A DNA stretch of 64,000 bases, taken from SHZI01 sp964371995. GTDB lineage: Bacteria; Pseudomonadota; Gammaproteobacteria; Steroidobacterales; GCA-2729495. Shown in pieces: positions 44,704 to 53,534 of this stretch (its first letter is position 1; each line of letters starts with the position of its first letter). The stretch covers positions 33,139-97,138 of the forward strand of contig CAYJPG010000001.1 in the NCBI GenBank assembly GCA_964371995.1, given 5' to 3'. The position numbers and the translations under genes are program-made. The notes below the pieces were generated by a model. It saw nothing but the letters and a program-made list of their open reading frames with translations. It was not told the DNA's origin and ran no database searches.

Positions 44704-45558
44704 TCAGGCCAGGCGTTTCTGCATCGTATCGGTGGCGCCCGGTGAACCAGGCAGTTTCGCGATGATGGGCCTGGTGTCCGGCCGTACCCCGCGCCACAGA
44801 TAGAAGGACTCTGCCGCTTGCTCCACCAGCATGCCCCAGCCCTGGCTGATGCGGCCGGCACCATGTTCAGTGGCCCAGCTCACGAAAGGCGTGTCATGCA
44901 TCGCGTAGGACAAGTCGTAGCACAGGGTTTCAGGCCCGAGTATCGACGGCGGGAACGGCGGCAACTCACCGTGCAGGCCCGCCGAAGTCGCGTTAATGAC
45001 CAGATCGAAACTCTGCCCGCCGAGTTCCTGGAACTGACAGGCCAGAATCCGCCCCAGCAGGCGAAAATCCCGCGCCAGATCACGCGCCTTTTCGGGTGTC
45101 CGGTTGGCGATAACGATTTCGCGTGGTTTGGTCTCAAAAAGGGCGGGAACGATGCCGCGCGTGGCGCCGCCGGCACCGAGTATCAATATCCGGGTGCCCG
45201 CCAGACGCACGCGCAGGTTCTGGCGAAGATCATTGACGAGACCCGCACCGTCGGTGTTATCGCCTTCGATCGCGCCATCGGCGTGCATGATCAGGATATT
45301 CACCGCACCGGCCAGCTCAGCACGCGAGGTCAGCCGGGAGGCCAGCCGGGCAACCCCGGTCTTGTGGGGTACCGTCACATTGAGGCCACGGACGCCCTCG
45401 GCAAACAGCTGCCGGACCCGCTCGGCCAGCACTTCGGGAGCGATATCCCAGGCCTCGTATGTGATGTCCTGCCCGGTCGCCTCGGCAAACAGCCGGTGGA
45501 TAACCGGCGACTTGCTGTGCGCGATCGGATGGCCGATAACTCCGTAACGGTCGGTCAT
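44704..45558 (-). CDS. aroE: Shikimate dehydrogenase
   Basis: NADPH-dependent reduction of 3-dehydroshikimate to shikimate, the step after AroQ. The 284 residues include the substrate-binding GHPIAHSKSPVIHRLF and the catalytic Lys in NVTVPHKTGVARL. NTDGAGLVNDL, the NADP loop LGAGGATRGIVPAL with NRTPEKARDLA, and the terminal GMLVEQAAESFYLW follow. Length and motifs are normal. The atl gene follows immediately on the same strand. Confidence 0.97.
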   Translation of the reverse strand: MTDRYGVIGHPIAHSKSPVIHRLFAEATGQDITYEAWDIAPEVLAERVRQLFAEGVRGLNVTVPHKTGVARLASRLTSRAELAGAVNILIMHADGAIEGDNTDGAGLVNDLRQNLRVRLAGTRILILGAGGATRGIVPALFETKPREIVIANRTPEKARDLARDFRLLGRILACQFQELGGQSFDLVINATSAGLHGELPPFPPSILGPETLCYDLSYAMHDTPFVSWATEHGAGRISQGWGMLVEQAAESFYLWRGVRPDTRPIIAKLPGSPGATDTMQKRLA

Positions 45559-45659
45559 GTCGTCGTTCCCCCTGGGATCCCGCCGGCGATAGTCTGCTAT
45601 CTTTTTCCATAATGCAGCCCTCTGTCGAGGAATAATCCGTCAGGCACAGGCGTTCAACC

Positions 45660-46466
45660 ATGAGCAGCAGCTACGGCCTTGATGCCTACTCCCCCGGCGA
45701 GATCGCCCAGCGGGTCCATGAAGCCTGTCTCCTGAAAGCACGGCTGTCGTTCCTGCAGCTGGCGATGCTCGGCATGCTGGCCGGCGCTTTCATTGGCCTG
45801 GGCGCGCTCTACTACGTGATCGTGGTGAGCGACCCGCAACTGGGCTTTGCCATGCAGCGGGTGCTGGGTGGCATCGTATTCTCGCTCGGGCTGCTGCTCG
45901 TGGTCGTAGCCGGCGCGGAACTCTTCACCGGCAACAATCTGCTGGCCATGGGCTGGGCCGATGGCGGCATATCCACGCGCGATGTGCTCTACAACTGGCT
46001 GGTGGTATGCACGGCCAACTTCATCGGTGCCGTCGGCCTCGCGCTGATGGTATTTCTCTCCGGACATGCCGACATGAACGATGGCGCAATCGGCAGGACC
46101 TACTTGCAGATCGCTGCGGCGAAATCGGCGCTTCCGTTCCAGGAAGCCTTCTTCCGCGGCGTGCTGTGCAATGTACTGGTGTGCATGGCGGTCTGGATGG
46201 CGCTGGCCGGACGCAGCGTGACGGACAAGTTTTTCGCCATCGTGCTGCCCATCTCGGCCTTTGTCGCCGCCGGTTTCGAGCACTCTGTCGCCAACATGTA
46301 TTTCCTGCCGCTGGCGATGATGCTGCAGGCCTCAAGCGGGCACCCTGTCGAGCTTGCTGCCCTGTGGCGCAATCTGGTGCCGGTGATCGCCGGCAACCTG
46401 GTCGGCGGCAGCGTGCTGGTCGCGCTCGTGTACTACGTGATCTACCGGCGCCCGCCGGCAACCTGA
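45660..46466 (+). CDS. Formate/nitrite transporter family channel
   Basis: A six-helix pentameric channel of the FNT family, 268 residues. The N-terminal YSPGEIAQRVHEACLLKA is the usual cytoplasmic helix. Conserved membrane motifs are AGAELFTGNNLLAM, VCTANFIGAVGLALM, FFRGVLCNVLVCMAVWMA and FVAAGFEHSVANMYFLPLAM, the last carrying the pore His. The substrate (formate, nitrite or hydrosulfide) cannot be told from sequence alone, and no nitrite or formate enzyme lies nearby. It is divergent from aroE. Confidence 0.92.
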   Translation: MSSSYGLDAYSPGEIAQRVHEACLLKARLSFLQLAMLGMLAGAFIGLGALYYVIVVSDPQLGFAMQRVLGGIVFSLGLLLVVVAGAELFTGNNLLAMGWADGGISTRDVLYNWLVVCTANFIGAVGLALMVFLSGHADMNDGAIGRTYLQIAAAKSALPFQEAFFRGVLCNVLVCMAVWMALAGRSVTDKFFAIVLPISAFVAAGFEHSVANMYFLPLAMMLQASSGHPVELAALWRNLVPVIAGNLVGGSVLVALVYYVIYRRPPAT

Positions 46467-46590
46467 ACCGGCGCAGCTCATGCACCCGCCAGTTGGTCGC
46501 GCTCAACGCGCGACGGGTAGCAAGTCGCAGCTGCCACGGTATAGTCACCTCCATCCGGATACCAATCACGTACGACCCTGGAGCGCGGCA

Positions 46591-46887
46591 ATGACAGACA
46601 AGACAGTTGATCTGGGCGAGATTCGCGGCGACTGGGATTTTCATTCCCGCTACGCCGCAAATGCAATGGAGCAGACGCTCAAGCGGGTCAATAAACTCTG
46701 GCGCAGCCTGAAACGGGCTGCACCGAAATCCGGCCAGGTTCCGGTCAGCGGTCCGGTCATGGATGATTTCATCGAAGCCTGCCGGCAGACGCGCGCACTG
46801 TGCGACGATTTTTCGCTGCTCGAAGAAGCCCGCCCGCTGAAGCGGCCCCGCAAAAAGAAGAGCACAGCACGCCGCAAGGCACGCTAG
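46591..46887 (+). CDS. Small basic hypothetical protein
   Basis: A 98-residue protein of no family I recognise. The ATG at 46591 has a GGAG sequence nine bases upstream. The sequence is predicted to be mainly helical and ends in a strongly basic tail (RPRKKKSTARRKAR) that could bind nucleic acid. It stands 27 bases ahead of the cupin gene, in the same direction, and may be co-transcribed with it. Confidence 0.6.
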   Translation: MTDKTVDLGEIRGDWDFHSRYAANAMEQTLKRVNKLWRSLKRAAPKSGQVPVSGPVMDDFIEACRQTRALCDDFSLLEEARPLKRPRKKKSTARRKAR

Positions 46888-46913
46888 TCACAGCCGGGCG
46901 AAGGGAGAACGAA

Positions 46914-47825
46914 ATGCGTCCTCATGTAGAACTGATCCAGGAAGCCGATCTCGTCTGGCATTCAGCTGAACTCACCCGCGGCACCGGCAAGGCGCGGCAG
47001 AGAAACCTCTCCTACGACGAAGAGAACGGCGGCGCCTCGACACGCGTGGTTTTTGAAACGGCCTGGAGCCGCCCGCCTGGCTACCATCACGGCGATGTCG
47101 AGTGGTATGTGATGGCCGGACAGGTGAAGCTCGGCGATCGCCTGCTAGGCAAGGGTGCCTACTTTCGCGCACCGGCCGGTCTGCGCGTACCGGCCATACA
47201 GGTTGCCGCCGGCACCGACGTACTGATATTCCGCGAGTTCGGCGACTGGGGCTTTTCGGTATCCGCAAAGAACCGCAGCCGCTTCATTGCGCGCGGCGGA
47301 AATACCGCCTCCGATCAACAGGGTGAACTGGTCATCGCCGACACCAACCGCATGGAATGGATGCCCAACGCCTATGAAGGCGATACGCAGCGCTTTCTCA
47401 AGCTCAAGCTGCTGTATCACGACCCCGCACCGCCGGGACAGAACGACAAGGGCTTTGTCACCATGCTGGCCTGGGCACCGCCCGGCTGGTCAGATGACCG
47501 CATGGTGCACCACCCGGTATTTGAAGAGGCTTACAGCCTCGACGGCAATCTGGTCTACAACTTCGGTACGCTGGATGCCGGCACGTATTTTTTCCGGCCG
47601 GCACGCGTCAAGCACGGCCACTTCGTGGCTGGCGAAGAACGCGGGTGGACGGGTTTCTTCCGGCTGGACGGTACGCTGCTCAACTGGATTACCGTCAACG
47701 AGCGCGTCATCGTCGAAGGCGATGCAATCAACTACAACCCGAAGCTGAAATCACAGGCACCGGTAATTGCCGGTATTCCGGTCCGTTCGCGCTCTACCGG
47801 TGAATGGGACTTCGATGGTCGATAG
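46914..47825 (+). CDS. Two-domain cupin protein
   Basis: A 303-residue protein with two cupin-like beta barrels. The first has the PPGYHHGDVEWYVMAGQVKLGD pattern, quoted here as GYHHGDVEWYVMAGQV, with His and Glu ligands for a metal. The second has WAPPGWSDDRMVHHPVFEEA and later KHGHFVAGEERG. The layout resembles ChrR/DUF4437-type cupins. The substrate is unknown. The start has an AAGGGAGAAC Shine-Dalgarno sequence. It is followed by the CbiX-like and LLM genes in the same direction, which may form a catabolic or metal-related group. Confidence 0.75.
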   Translation: MRPHVELIQEADLVWHSAELTRGTGKARQRNLSYDEENGGASTRVVFETAWSRPPGYHHGDVEWYVMAGQVKLGDRLLGKGAYFRAPAGLRVPAIQVAAGTDVLIFREFGDWGFSVSAKNRSRFIARGGNTASDQQGELVIADTNRMEWMPNAYEGDTQRFLKLKLLYHDPAPPGQNDKGFVTMLAWAPPGWSDDRMVHHPVFEEAYSLDGNLVYNFGTLDAGTYFFRPARVKHGHFVAGEERGWTGFFRLDGTLLNWITVNERVIVEGDAINYNPKLKSQAPVIAGIPVRSRSTGEWDFDGR

Positions 47826-47837
47826 GGGCTGACGCTC

Positions 47838-48974
47838 ATGAAGCAGAACAATCCGGACTGGAGAAAAAGTAACTGTTACGGGCCGTTGCTTGCGGCGGCC
47901 GTCGGCATGGCGGTGGCGGGTCTGGCGAACGCGCAGATGAATCATTCGCAACATGCCACCGAGGACGAACATGCCGGACACGATGGCGGGCGCGACGAAC
48001 TCGGCCGACGCCTCTACGGCATGAAGCACCAGATGTCGCCGGAACTGACTGCCGAGTTGCGCCAGAAAATCCCGCTGTTCGCAAAATATACGGACGCCCA
48101 GATGAACCTCTCCATGGAGCAGATGGGTGAGGACTACAGCTGGTACATCAGCCCTGCCGATCTGCATGCCGGTCAGGGTGTGCTGATCCTGTTGCACGGT
48201 TTCCGCGAACAGGGCGACAAGCTGTTCCGGGAGCGGGTACAACCCATCGGCGATGTCCTGCCCACTGCACTCGGCGTCGGCATGGCAATGATGATGTCCG
48301 AGCATATCCAGCTGGCGCTCAATGACCTGCAGGCTGCGGGTGCAAAGGAGATCGTGGTGGTACCGATCGTGTCGTCCACCCACGACGAAATGTACCGGCA
48401 ATGGGAATACGTGCTCGGCCGGCGTGCCGATGCTTCATATGCGACGGTTGGCCAGGTCAAGACCGATACTGTTCTGCATCTGGTCCCACCGCCGGGCACT
48501 GATCCGCTGATCGCCGAAATCCTGCTCGACTACGCGATGGAACTCAGCACGGACCCGAAGAACGAAGCGGTAATCATCACCTCCCATGGACCCGCTGGTG
48601 CAGCAGACAATGCGCAGACACTCAGGAACCTGGAAACCCTGGCGAAGTACGTGAAGGAAGACGGCGGCTTCGCGGCCGTGCGGGCGAGCACGCTGCAGGA
48701 TGACGCCGTGCCGGAAGTGCGGGCCGCCAACGTACAGAAACTGCGCGCCATGGTGGAGAGCGCCACAAAGGACGGCAAGAAGGTGCTGATCGTGACCAAC
48801 CTGGTCGGCGCACGGACCATCCAGGCAAAACTGCGCCGCGATCTCAAGGGACTCGACTACGCATTTAATGCCAAGGGTATCGTGGAGCACGACAACTTCA
48901 TTAAGTGGATCAGCGAAAGCGTCCACTCGGCGCTGGAAAAGTCTGCGTACAAACCGGCCTCGGCCACGCACTGA
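47838..48974 (+). CDS. Secreted His-rich protein with CbiX/sirohydrochlorin-chelatase-like lobes
   Basis: A 378-residue exported protein. A signal peptide ends near residue 33 (VAGLANA). Right after it comes a His-rich stretch, MNHSQHATEDEHAGHDGG, suited to metal binding. The body has two chelatase-like lobes: GVLILLHGFREQGDK with KEIVVVPIVSSTHDEMYRQW, and AVIITSHGPAGAADN with KKVLIVTNLVGARTIQ. These recall the His-bearing strand of CbiX/CbiK chelatases, which are normally cytoplasmic. The substrate is unknown. The gene lies 12 bases after the cupin gene and 34 bases before the LLM oxidoreductase gene. Confidence 0.7.
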   Translation: MKQNNPDWRKSNCYGPLLAAAVGMAVAGLANAQMNHSQHATEDEHAGHDGGRDELGRRLYGMKHQMSPELTAELRQKIPLFAKYTDAQMNLSMEQMGEDYSWYISPADLHAGQGVLILLHGFREQGDKLFRERVQPIGDVLPTALGVGMAMMMSEHIQLALNDLQAAGAKEIVVVPIVSSTHDEMYRQWEYVLGRRADASYATVGQVKTDTVLHLVPPPGTDPLIAEILLDYAMELSTDPKNEAVIITSHGPAGAADNAQTLRNLETLAKYVKEDGGFAAVRASTLQDDAVPEVRAANVQKLRAMVESATKDGKKVLIVTNLVGARTIQAKLRRDLKGLDYAFNAKGIVEHDNFIKWISESVHSALEKSAYKPASATH

Positions 48975-49008
48975 GCGCGGGCACTGCCGCTGAGGCTCTG
49001 GAACCAGC

Positions 49009-50022
49009 ATGCGCATCGACATCATTCTTGAGGCCAACAACCCGCCTGAAACCATACTGAAGCTCGGCCGTCTGGCCGAAGAGCAGGGTCTGGGTGGTGT
49101 CTGGGTGTCAAACATGAATGACGCCCGTGATCCCTTCATCAACTTCGTACCGCTGGCGATGCAGACAGAGCGTATTCGCCTCGGCCCCATCGCCGTCAGC
49201 CCCTTTGAACTGCATCCGCTGAAGATGGCCAGTTCACTGTTGACGCTCAACGAGGTGGCAAAGGGCCGCGCGCAGATCGTGGTGGGTGCCGGCGGCGGTA
49301 CCGCGACGGCCATGGGCGTAAAACCGCTGCGGGTGGTGCGCGCCGTGCGGGAATGCGTGGAGATCCTCAAGGCGGCTGCCACCGGCAAGCCGGTCAGGTA
49401 CCAGGGGGAGATCTACGAGATCAAGTGGTACAACCCGGCCTGGCTACACAGTCCGCCGCCTGCCATATATGTGGGCGCCGGTGGCCCGCAGATGCTGCGC
49501 GCCGCGGCACGCTATGCAGACGGCATCATGGTCAGCGATTTCGTGGTCGAACAGGTGCGCAAGGCGCGGACGATCATCGATGCCTCACTCACCGAGGCGG
49601 GCCGCGATACCAGCACTTTCCCGATGAACAATTTCTGGGCCTGGCACGTGAAGGAAAGCCAGGAAGAAGCAGAACGTGAAGCGCGCATCTGGCTCACCGT
49701 ACGCGGCACGCTCTATCCGCCGCATATCGACGAAGTGCTGGCCCCGGACGAGGCGGCCATCGTCAACCGGAACATCAACAACTTCATCCGCGCCTACAAC
49801 AAGAAGAGCGATGTCATCGAAGGCGTGCCGGACTCGATCATCCACAAGCTCACGCAGCGCTGCACGTCAGCCTGCTCGCTCAGGGATCTGGACCAGGAAA
49901 TTGACCGCCTGCGCCAGTTTAAGGCGGCGGGCCTTACCGAGATCGCACTGCGGATCTATGCGAATCCGGCCGAAACGATCAGGGTTCTGGGCGAACGGGT
50001 CGTACCGGCACTGCGGAACTGA
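49009..50022 (+). CDS. LLM-class flavin-dependent oxidoreductase
   Basis: A TIM-barrel oxidoreductase of the bacterial-luciferase-like superfamily, 337 residues, using FMN or F420. Family segments include the N-terminal strand MRIDIILEANNPP, RIRLGPIAVSPFELHPLKMA, LNEVAKGRAQIVVGAGGG, the IYVGAGGPQMLRAAARYADG block, and a C-terminal DLDQEIDRLRQFKAAGLTEI helix. The substrate is unknown. It is the third gene of the cupin / CbiX-like / LLM run. The next gene is on the other strand. Confidence 0.88.
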   Translation: MRIDIILEANNPPETILKLGRLAEEQGLGGVWVSNMNDARDPFINFVPLAMQTERIRLGPIAVSPFELHPLKMASSLLTLNEVAKGRAQIVVGAGGGTATAMGVKPLRVVRAVRECVEILKAAATGKPVRYQGEIYEIKWYNPAWLHSPPPAIYVGAGGPQMLRAAARYADGIMVSDFVVEQVRKARTIIDASLTEAGRDTSTFPMNNFWAWHVKESQEEAEREARIWLTVRGTLYPPHIDEVLAPDEAAIVNRNINNFIRAYNKKSDVIEGVPDSIIHKLTQRCTSACSLRDLDQEIDRLRQFKAAGLTEIALRIYANPAETIRVLGERVVPALRN

Positions 50023-50126
50023 CGCTATTACCCGCTCAGCCCTGCGGGCTTAGCGTGATCGTACGGTACAGCGTTGCGGCATCCCCGTTCTGGAAATCGG
50101 TACCGCGGGAGCGGATGCGACACTAA

Positions 50127-50396
50127 TCAGCCACCCAGATCCCGTTGTTTCTGTCTTTGCCTGGTCGACCTTATCAGAGGCGACGTCAATGTGAACCAGA
50201 CAAACACAGCGCCAACGACTCCACACACAAGGCATATTAGAACGATGTTGATCGCCCGGGAAAAAGTCAAAGTGCCACCCAGATAGTTCAGGATCAAGAA
50301 CGTTATGCTCATAACAATCCAACCCGGTAACGCAAACAAGACCAGGTGCCCTGACAGGGTCGTGCTGCACCATTTCAGAAATGTCCGATCCGCCAT
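50127..50396 (-). CDS. Small two-helix membrane protein
   Basis: An 89-residue hypothetical protein. The ATG at 50396 has a strong GGAGGG Shine-Dalgarno sequence seven bases upstream, which supports its being real. Two hydrophobic segments (LVLFALPGWIVMSITFLILNY region and INIVLICLVCGVVGAVFVWF) predict a helical hairpin. The C-terminus is basic and Gln-rich. No family recognised. A nested palindrome lies about 80 bases upstream of its start. Confidence 0.6.
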   Translation of the reverse strand: MADRTFLKWCSTTLSGHLVLFALPGWIVMSITFLILNYLGGTLTFSRAINIVLICLVCGVVGAVFVWFTLTSPLIRSTRQRQKQRDLGG

Positions 50397-50477
50397 ACCG
50401 TGCCCTCCGCTCGGGAATAGCTTGCCCCACGAGACCCTGGTTCTCAAACGCACTCCGTAGTGCCGCGGTCGCGGTCC

Positions 50478-50529
50478 GGAAAGTTTTGCTGCTACCGTGA
50501 GTACACGGTGAGCGCTTGCAAAACTTTCC
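50478..50529. repeat. Nested palindrome
   Basis: Perfect 12-bp outer arms, GGAAAGTTTTGC at 50478-50489 and GCAAAACTTTCC at 50518-50529, enclose a second hairpin, ACCGTG at 50494-50499 and CACGGT at 50504-50509. There is no T run, so it is not a simple terminator. It lies in the intergenic space between the small membrane protein and the M14-type gene. Confidence 0.75.
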
Positions 50530-50530
50530 C

Positions 50531-50555
50531 GCCCACGCCCGCTGTGAACGTGGGC
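50531..50555. repeat. Hairpin adjoining the nested palindrome
   Basis: A 7-bp stem, GCCCACG at 50531-50537 with CGTGGGC at 50549-50555. A TTTTTATT stretch begins about 18 bases further on. It could be a weak terminator for a + strand transcript or part of one compound element with the palindrome next to it. Confidence 0.45.
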
Positions 50556-50622
50556 ATTCCGCAACTGGAATCATTTTTATTGCAACGGTCGGCGGCGGGA
50601 GAGACTGACCTGACCCAGCCGG

Positions 50623-51741
50623 TCATTCAGGCCGCAACGCTTTGGCTTCGCTGGCCGGAGCGGATGCAACATGCACCAGCGCGTAGCCCGAGAACACGAT
50701 CTGTGGAACTGCCATGCCGATGATCTGACCCTCCAGCGGTGAGGGCAGATCGAAGCGTTCATCGGTGAAGGGATCAAAAATGCGGGCGATGAAATCTCCC
50801 TTGCGCACACTGTCACCGAGTTTGCGCACCGGGTAGAACACCCCGCCATTGCCGAGCGGCACACGCACCCAGTTCGCCCTGCTGAAAATGCGCGCGTCAG
50901 GCGTCGGGGCCGTTGCCTGACCGCTGCTCATGCCCAGCCCGATCATGACGTTGCGCACCCCCTGTACGCCATGCTCGATTTCCATCGGTTCAAAGCGCAG
51001 CGGCAAGCCGGCCTCGTAGATGATCGCGGGAATGCCCGCGTCCATGATTTCCCGGCGCAGGCTGCCCTTCGGACCCGCACCACCCAGCACGACGGTGGCA
51101 CCAAAGCGCCGCGCCAGTTCGAGTGCCTTCGGATTGGCGAGATCCACGCGCACCTGCGGCAAGTTGGCCCGATCGAAGGATCCGGTATGCAGATCGATGA
51201 GCGCATCACAGTGCTCGCTGAGCGCGCTGTACAGGATGCCGGCGATGAGCGCCGTGTTGTCGCTGCCGGCTTTGCCCGGGAATGCGCGGTTAAGGTCACG
51301 ACGATCGGGCATGTAGCGACTGCCGGTACGAAAGCCATTCGCATTGGCGGCCGGTACCGCGATGAGCGTACCGGACAGGTGAGCCGGATCAAGGCGAGCA
51401 AAGCTCTCACGGGCGATTTCAAACCCGTTTCGTTCATCGCCATGAATCAGCGCGGTCAGGCACAGTGTCGGGCCGGGACGCGCGCCACGCGCAACGAATA
51501 CCACCGTATCGAGGAACGAACCTTCAAAAGTCTGTGTGAGCTGGTAGCGAAACTTGCGCTTCTGGCCCGGCGGAATCTCGCGATCGAGAAGCTGCAGGGG
51601 CCCCCAGGCAGTTGATGCTGGAGGGGCAGCGACGCTCTGGCCGTGAACCTGGATCGAAGCGAACAGGGCAGAGGCCATCACCAGCAGGGCGATCACACGC
51701 ATGGGCAGTACTCTTGTTACGGTCACGCCATTGTCGTTCAT
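50623..51741 (-). CDS. Secreted succinylglutamate-desuccinylase/aspartoacylase-type M14 protein
   Basis: A 372-residue exported zinc hydrolase of the AstE/AspA branch of the carboxypeptidase fold. A signal peptide covers about residues 14-35. The metal ligands appear in TALIHGDERNGFEIA (His and Glu) and in IDLHTG (His). The substrate-binding DRRDLNRAFPG motif lies between them, and a C-terminal beta domain includes SPLEGQIIG. These enzymes cleave N-acylated amino acids or related amides. The exported form here suggests an extracytoplasmic substrate, not identified. It is divergent from the GNAT-deacetylase gene with 20 bases between the chosen starts. Confidence 0.85.
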   Translation of the reverse strand: MNDNGVTVTRVLPMRVIALLVMASALFASIQVHGQSVAAPPASTAWGPLQLLDREIPPGQKRKFRYQLTQTFEGSFLDTVVFVARGARPGPTLCLTALIHGDERNGFEIARESFARLDPAHLSGTLIAVPAANANGFRTGSRYMPDRRDLNRAFPGKAGSDNTALIAGILYSALSEHCDALIDLHTGSFDRANLPQVRVDLANPKALELARRFGATVVLGGAGPKGSLRREIMDAGIPAIIYEAGLPLRFEPMEIEHGVQGVRNVMIGLGMSSGQATAPTPDARIFSRANWVRVPLGNGGVFYPVRKLGDSVRKGDFIARIFDPFTDERFDLPSPLEGQIIGMAVPQIVFSGYALVHVASAPASEAKALRPE

Positions 51742-51761
51742 GAGTGCATACTAAGGCGCAT

Positions 51762-53534
51762 ATGTTCATCATCCGGCGCGTCTTCGACGACACCACTGAA
51801 ACCAGTCGTCGCCTGCTGGCCCAGGCGCAGGATATCCTGCGCAAGCAGTTTCACCTGCTCAGCGAAGCCGAGATCAGCAAGCTGGCGGAGCAGTTGCGCG
51901 ACCCCCTCAAGCACCGCTTCCGCGCCATTCTGTTCGTGGCCGAGCGCCGTGAACAGGTGGTGGGCTTCGCTTTGCTGCTGCACGCTCCCGACCTGCGTTT
52001 TTGCTATCTGGACTTCATCGCTACCGGAACCGATGAGATGGGCCAGGGGCTCGGCGGTGCGCTGTATGAGCGGGTACGCGAAGAGGCGCTGCGCCTCAAG
52101 GCACGCGGCATTTTCCTGGAATGCCTGCCGGATGATCCGGCCCTGAGCCCTGATCCGGTCATCCGCACCGCGAATGCCGCCCGCCTGAAATTCTACGAGC
52201 GCTATGGCGCGACCCCGATACTCAATACCCGCTATGAAACTCCGCTGAAAGCCGACGACACTGATCCACCCTACCTCGTATTCGACAACCTCGGCCAGAA
52301 CGAACCGCTGGCGAGACGCGATGCGCGGCGAGTCGTTCGCGCCATTCTTGAACGCAAATATGGTGACTATTGTCCGCCGGCATACATCAAGGATGTGGTC
52401 GCCTCGATCCGCGACAATCCGGTGCGCCTGCGCGAACCCCGCTACGTCAAGACACCGAAACGCCAGGCGGGACCGCGCGCTGCACCACGTCAGCGACGCA
52501 TCGCCGTGGTAATCAACGACCGCCACCAGATCCATCACATCCGCGAAAGCGGTTATGTAGAAGCACCAGCCAGGGTACGGGTTATTCGCCGCGAGCTGGC
52601 CAAGGTCGATCTGTTTGACGATCTGCGGCCGCGCCGCTACAGCGAAGTCTGGATTACTGCTGTACACGATCCGGGCCTGGTGGATTTCATCAAGCGGGCC
52701 AGTGCCGCGGTCAAGCCGGGCCAGTCCGTTTACCCCTATGTATTCCCTTTGCGGAACAAGGCTCGCCCGCCGCGGGAGTATCCGCTGCGCGCCGGCTACT
52801 ACTGCATGGATACCTTCACGCCGATCAACGAGAACGCCTACCGGGCAGCGCGCCGCGCGGTCGACTGCACCCTGACTGCGGCTGATGCCGTACTGGACGG
52901 GCATACGGCGGGCTATGCGCTGGTGCGGCCGCCCGGCCACCACGCTGAACGCGAGGCCTTTGGCGGATTCTGCTACTTCAATTCGGCCGCGATCGCTGTC
53001 AACTACCTGAGTCGTTATGGCAAGGTCGCGCTGCTCGATGTGGACTACCACCACGGCAACGGTTCGCAGGACATCTTCTACAAGCGCAGCGATGTCCTGA
53101 CCGTCTCAATACACGGCCATCCCCGGGACACCTATCCCTACTTTTCCGGTTTTGAAGACGAGACCGGGAGCGGTGACGGTGAGGGATTCAATCTGAATAT
53201 TCCGCTGCCCGAGAAGATCGGCGGCGAGCGTTACCGGCAAGCGCTGGCGCAGGCGCTCTCGCGCATCAGCCGCTTCAAGCCCGGCATGCTGGTGGTATCG
53301 CTTGGTCTCGATACCGCCCGCAACGATCCCACCGGTTCCTGGTCTCTGGGTGCAAAGGACTTTGATCAGAATGGCGCGATGATCGGGGCGCTTGGGCTAT
53401 CGACCCTGATCGTTCAGGAAGGCGGCTACAACACGCGCACGCTCGGCGTGAATGCCAGGCACTTTTTTATCGGCCTGTGGCGCGGACTCACGGTCGTCCC
53501 CGAAACCAAAGCCGACAGTACGGGAGCGCCGTGA
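51762..53534 (+). CDS. GNAT acetyltransferase fused to histone-deacetylase/acetylpolyamine-amidohydrolase domain
   Basis: A 590-residue fusion. Residues 1-170 form a GNAT domain with the acetyl-CoA loop MGQGLGGALYERV near 93-105 and an AARLKFYERYGA C-terminal motif. After a basic linker (about 225-245) comes an HDAC-superfamily domain. GHHA is at 392-395, DVDYHH at 426-431 with zinc ligands Asp and His, a third Asp in SLGLDTARNDP (517 or 522), and the catalytic Tyr is in QEGGY (556). The APAH-like RPPGHHAEREAFGGFCYFN pattern points to acetylated polyamines or lysines. The start at 51762 is chosen over an ATG 18 bases upstream. The GTG start of tag overlaps its stop, so the two are coupled. 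Confidence 0.88.
   Translation: MFIIRRVFDDTTETSRRLLAQAQDILRKQFHLLSEAEISKLAEQLRDPLKHRFRAILFVAERREQVVGFALLLHAPDLRFCYLDFIATGTDEMGQGLGGALYERVREEALRLKARGIFLECLPDDPALSPDPVIRTANAARLKFYERYGATPILNTRYETPLKADDTDPPYLVFDNLGQNEPLARRDARRVVRAILERKYGDYCPPAYIKDVVASIRDNPVRLREPRYVKTPKRQAGPRAAPRQRRIAVVINDRHQIHHIRESGYVEAPARVRVIRRELAKVDLFDDLRPRRYSEVWITAVHDPGLVDFIKRASAAVKPGQSVYPYVFPLRNKARPPREYPLRAGYYCMDTFTPINENAYRAARRAVDCTLTAADAVLDGHTAGYALVRPPGHHAEREAFGGFCYFNSAAIAVNYLSRYGKVALLDVDYHHGNGSQDIFYKRSDVLTVSIHGHPRDTYPYFSGFEDETGSGDGEGFNLNIPLPEKIGGERYRQALAQALSRISRFKPGMLVVSLGLDTARNDPTGSWSLGAKDFDQNGAMIGALGLSTLIVQEGGYNTRTLGVNARHFFIGLWRGLTVVPETKADSTGAP

Noticed and set aside
51738..53054. Minus-strand frame of 438 codons opposite the GNAT-deacetylase fusion
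   Set aside because: The opposite strand carries all catalytic motifs in order; this frame has none.
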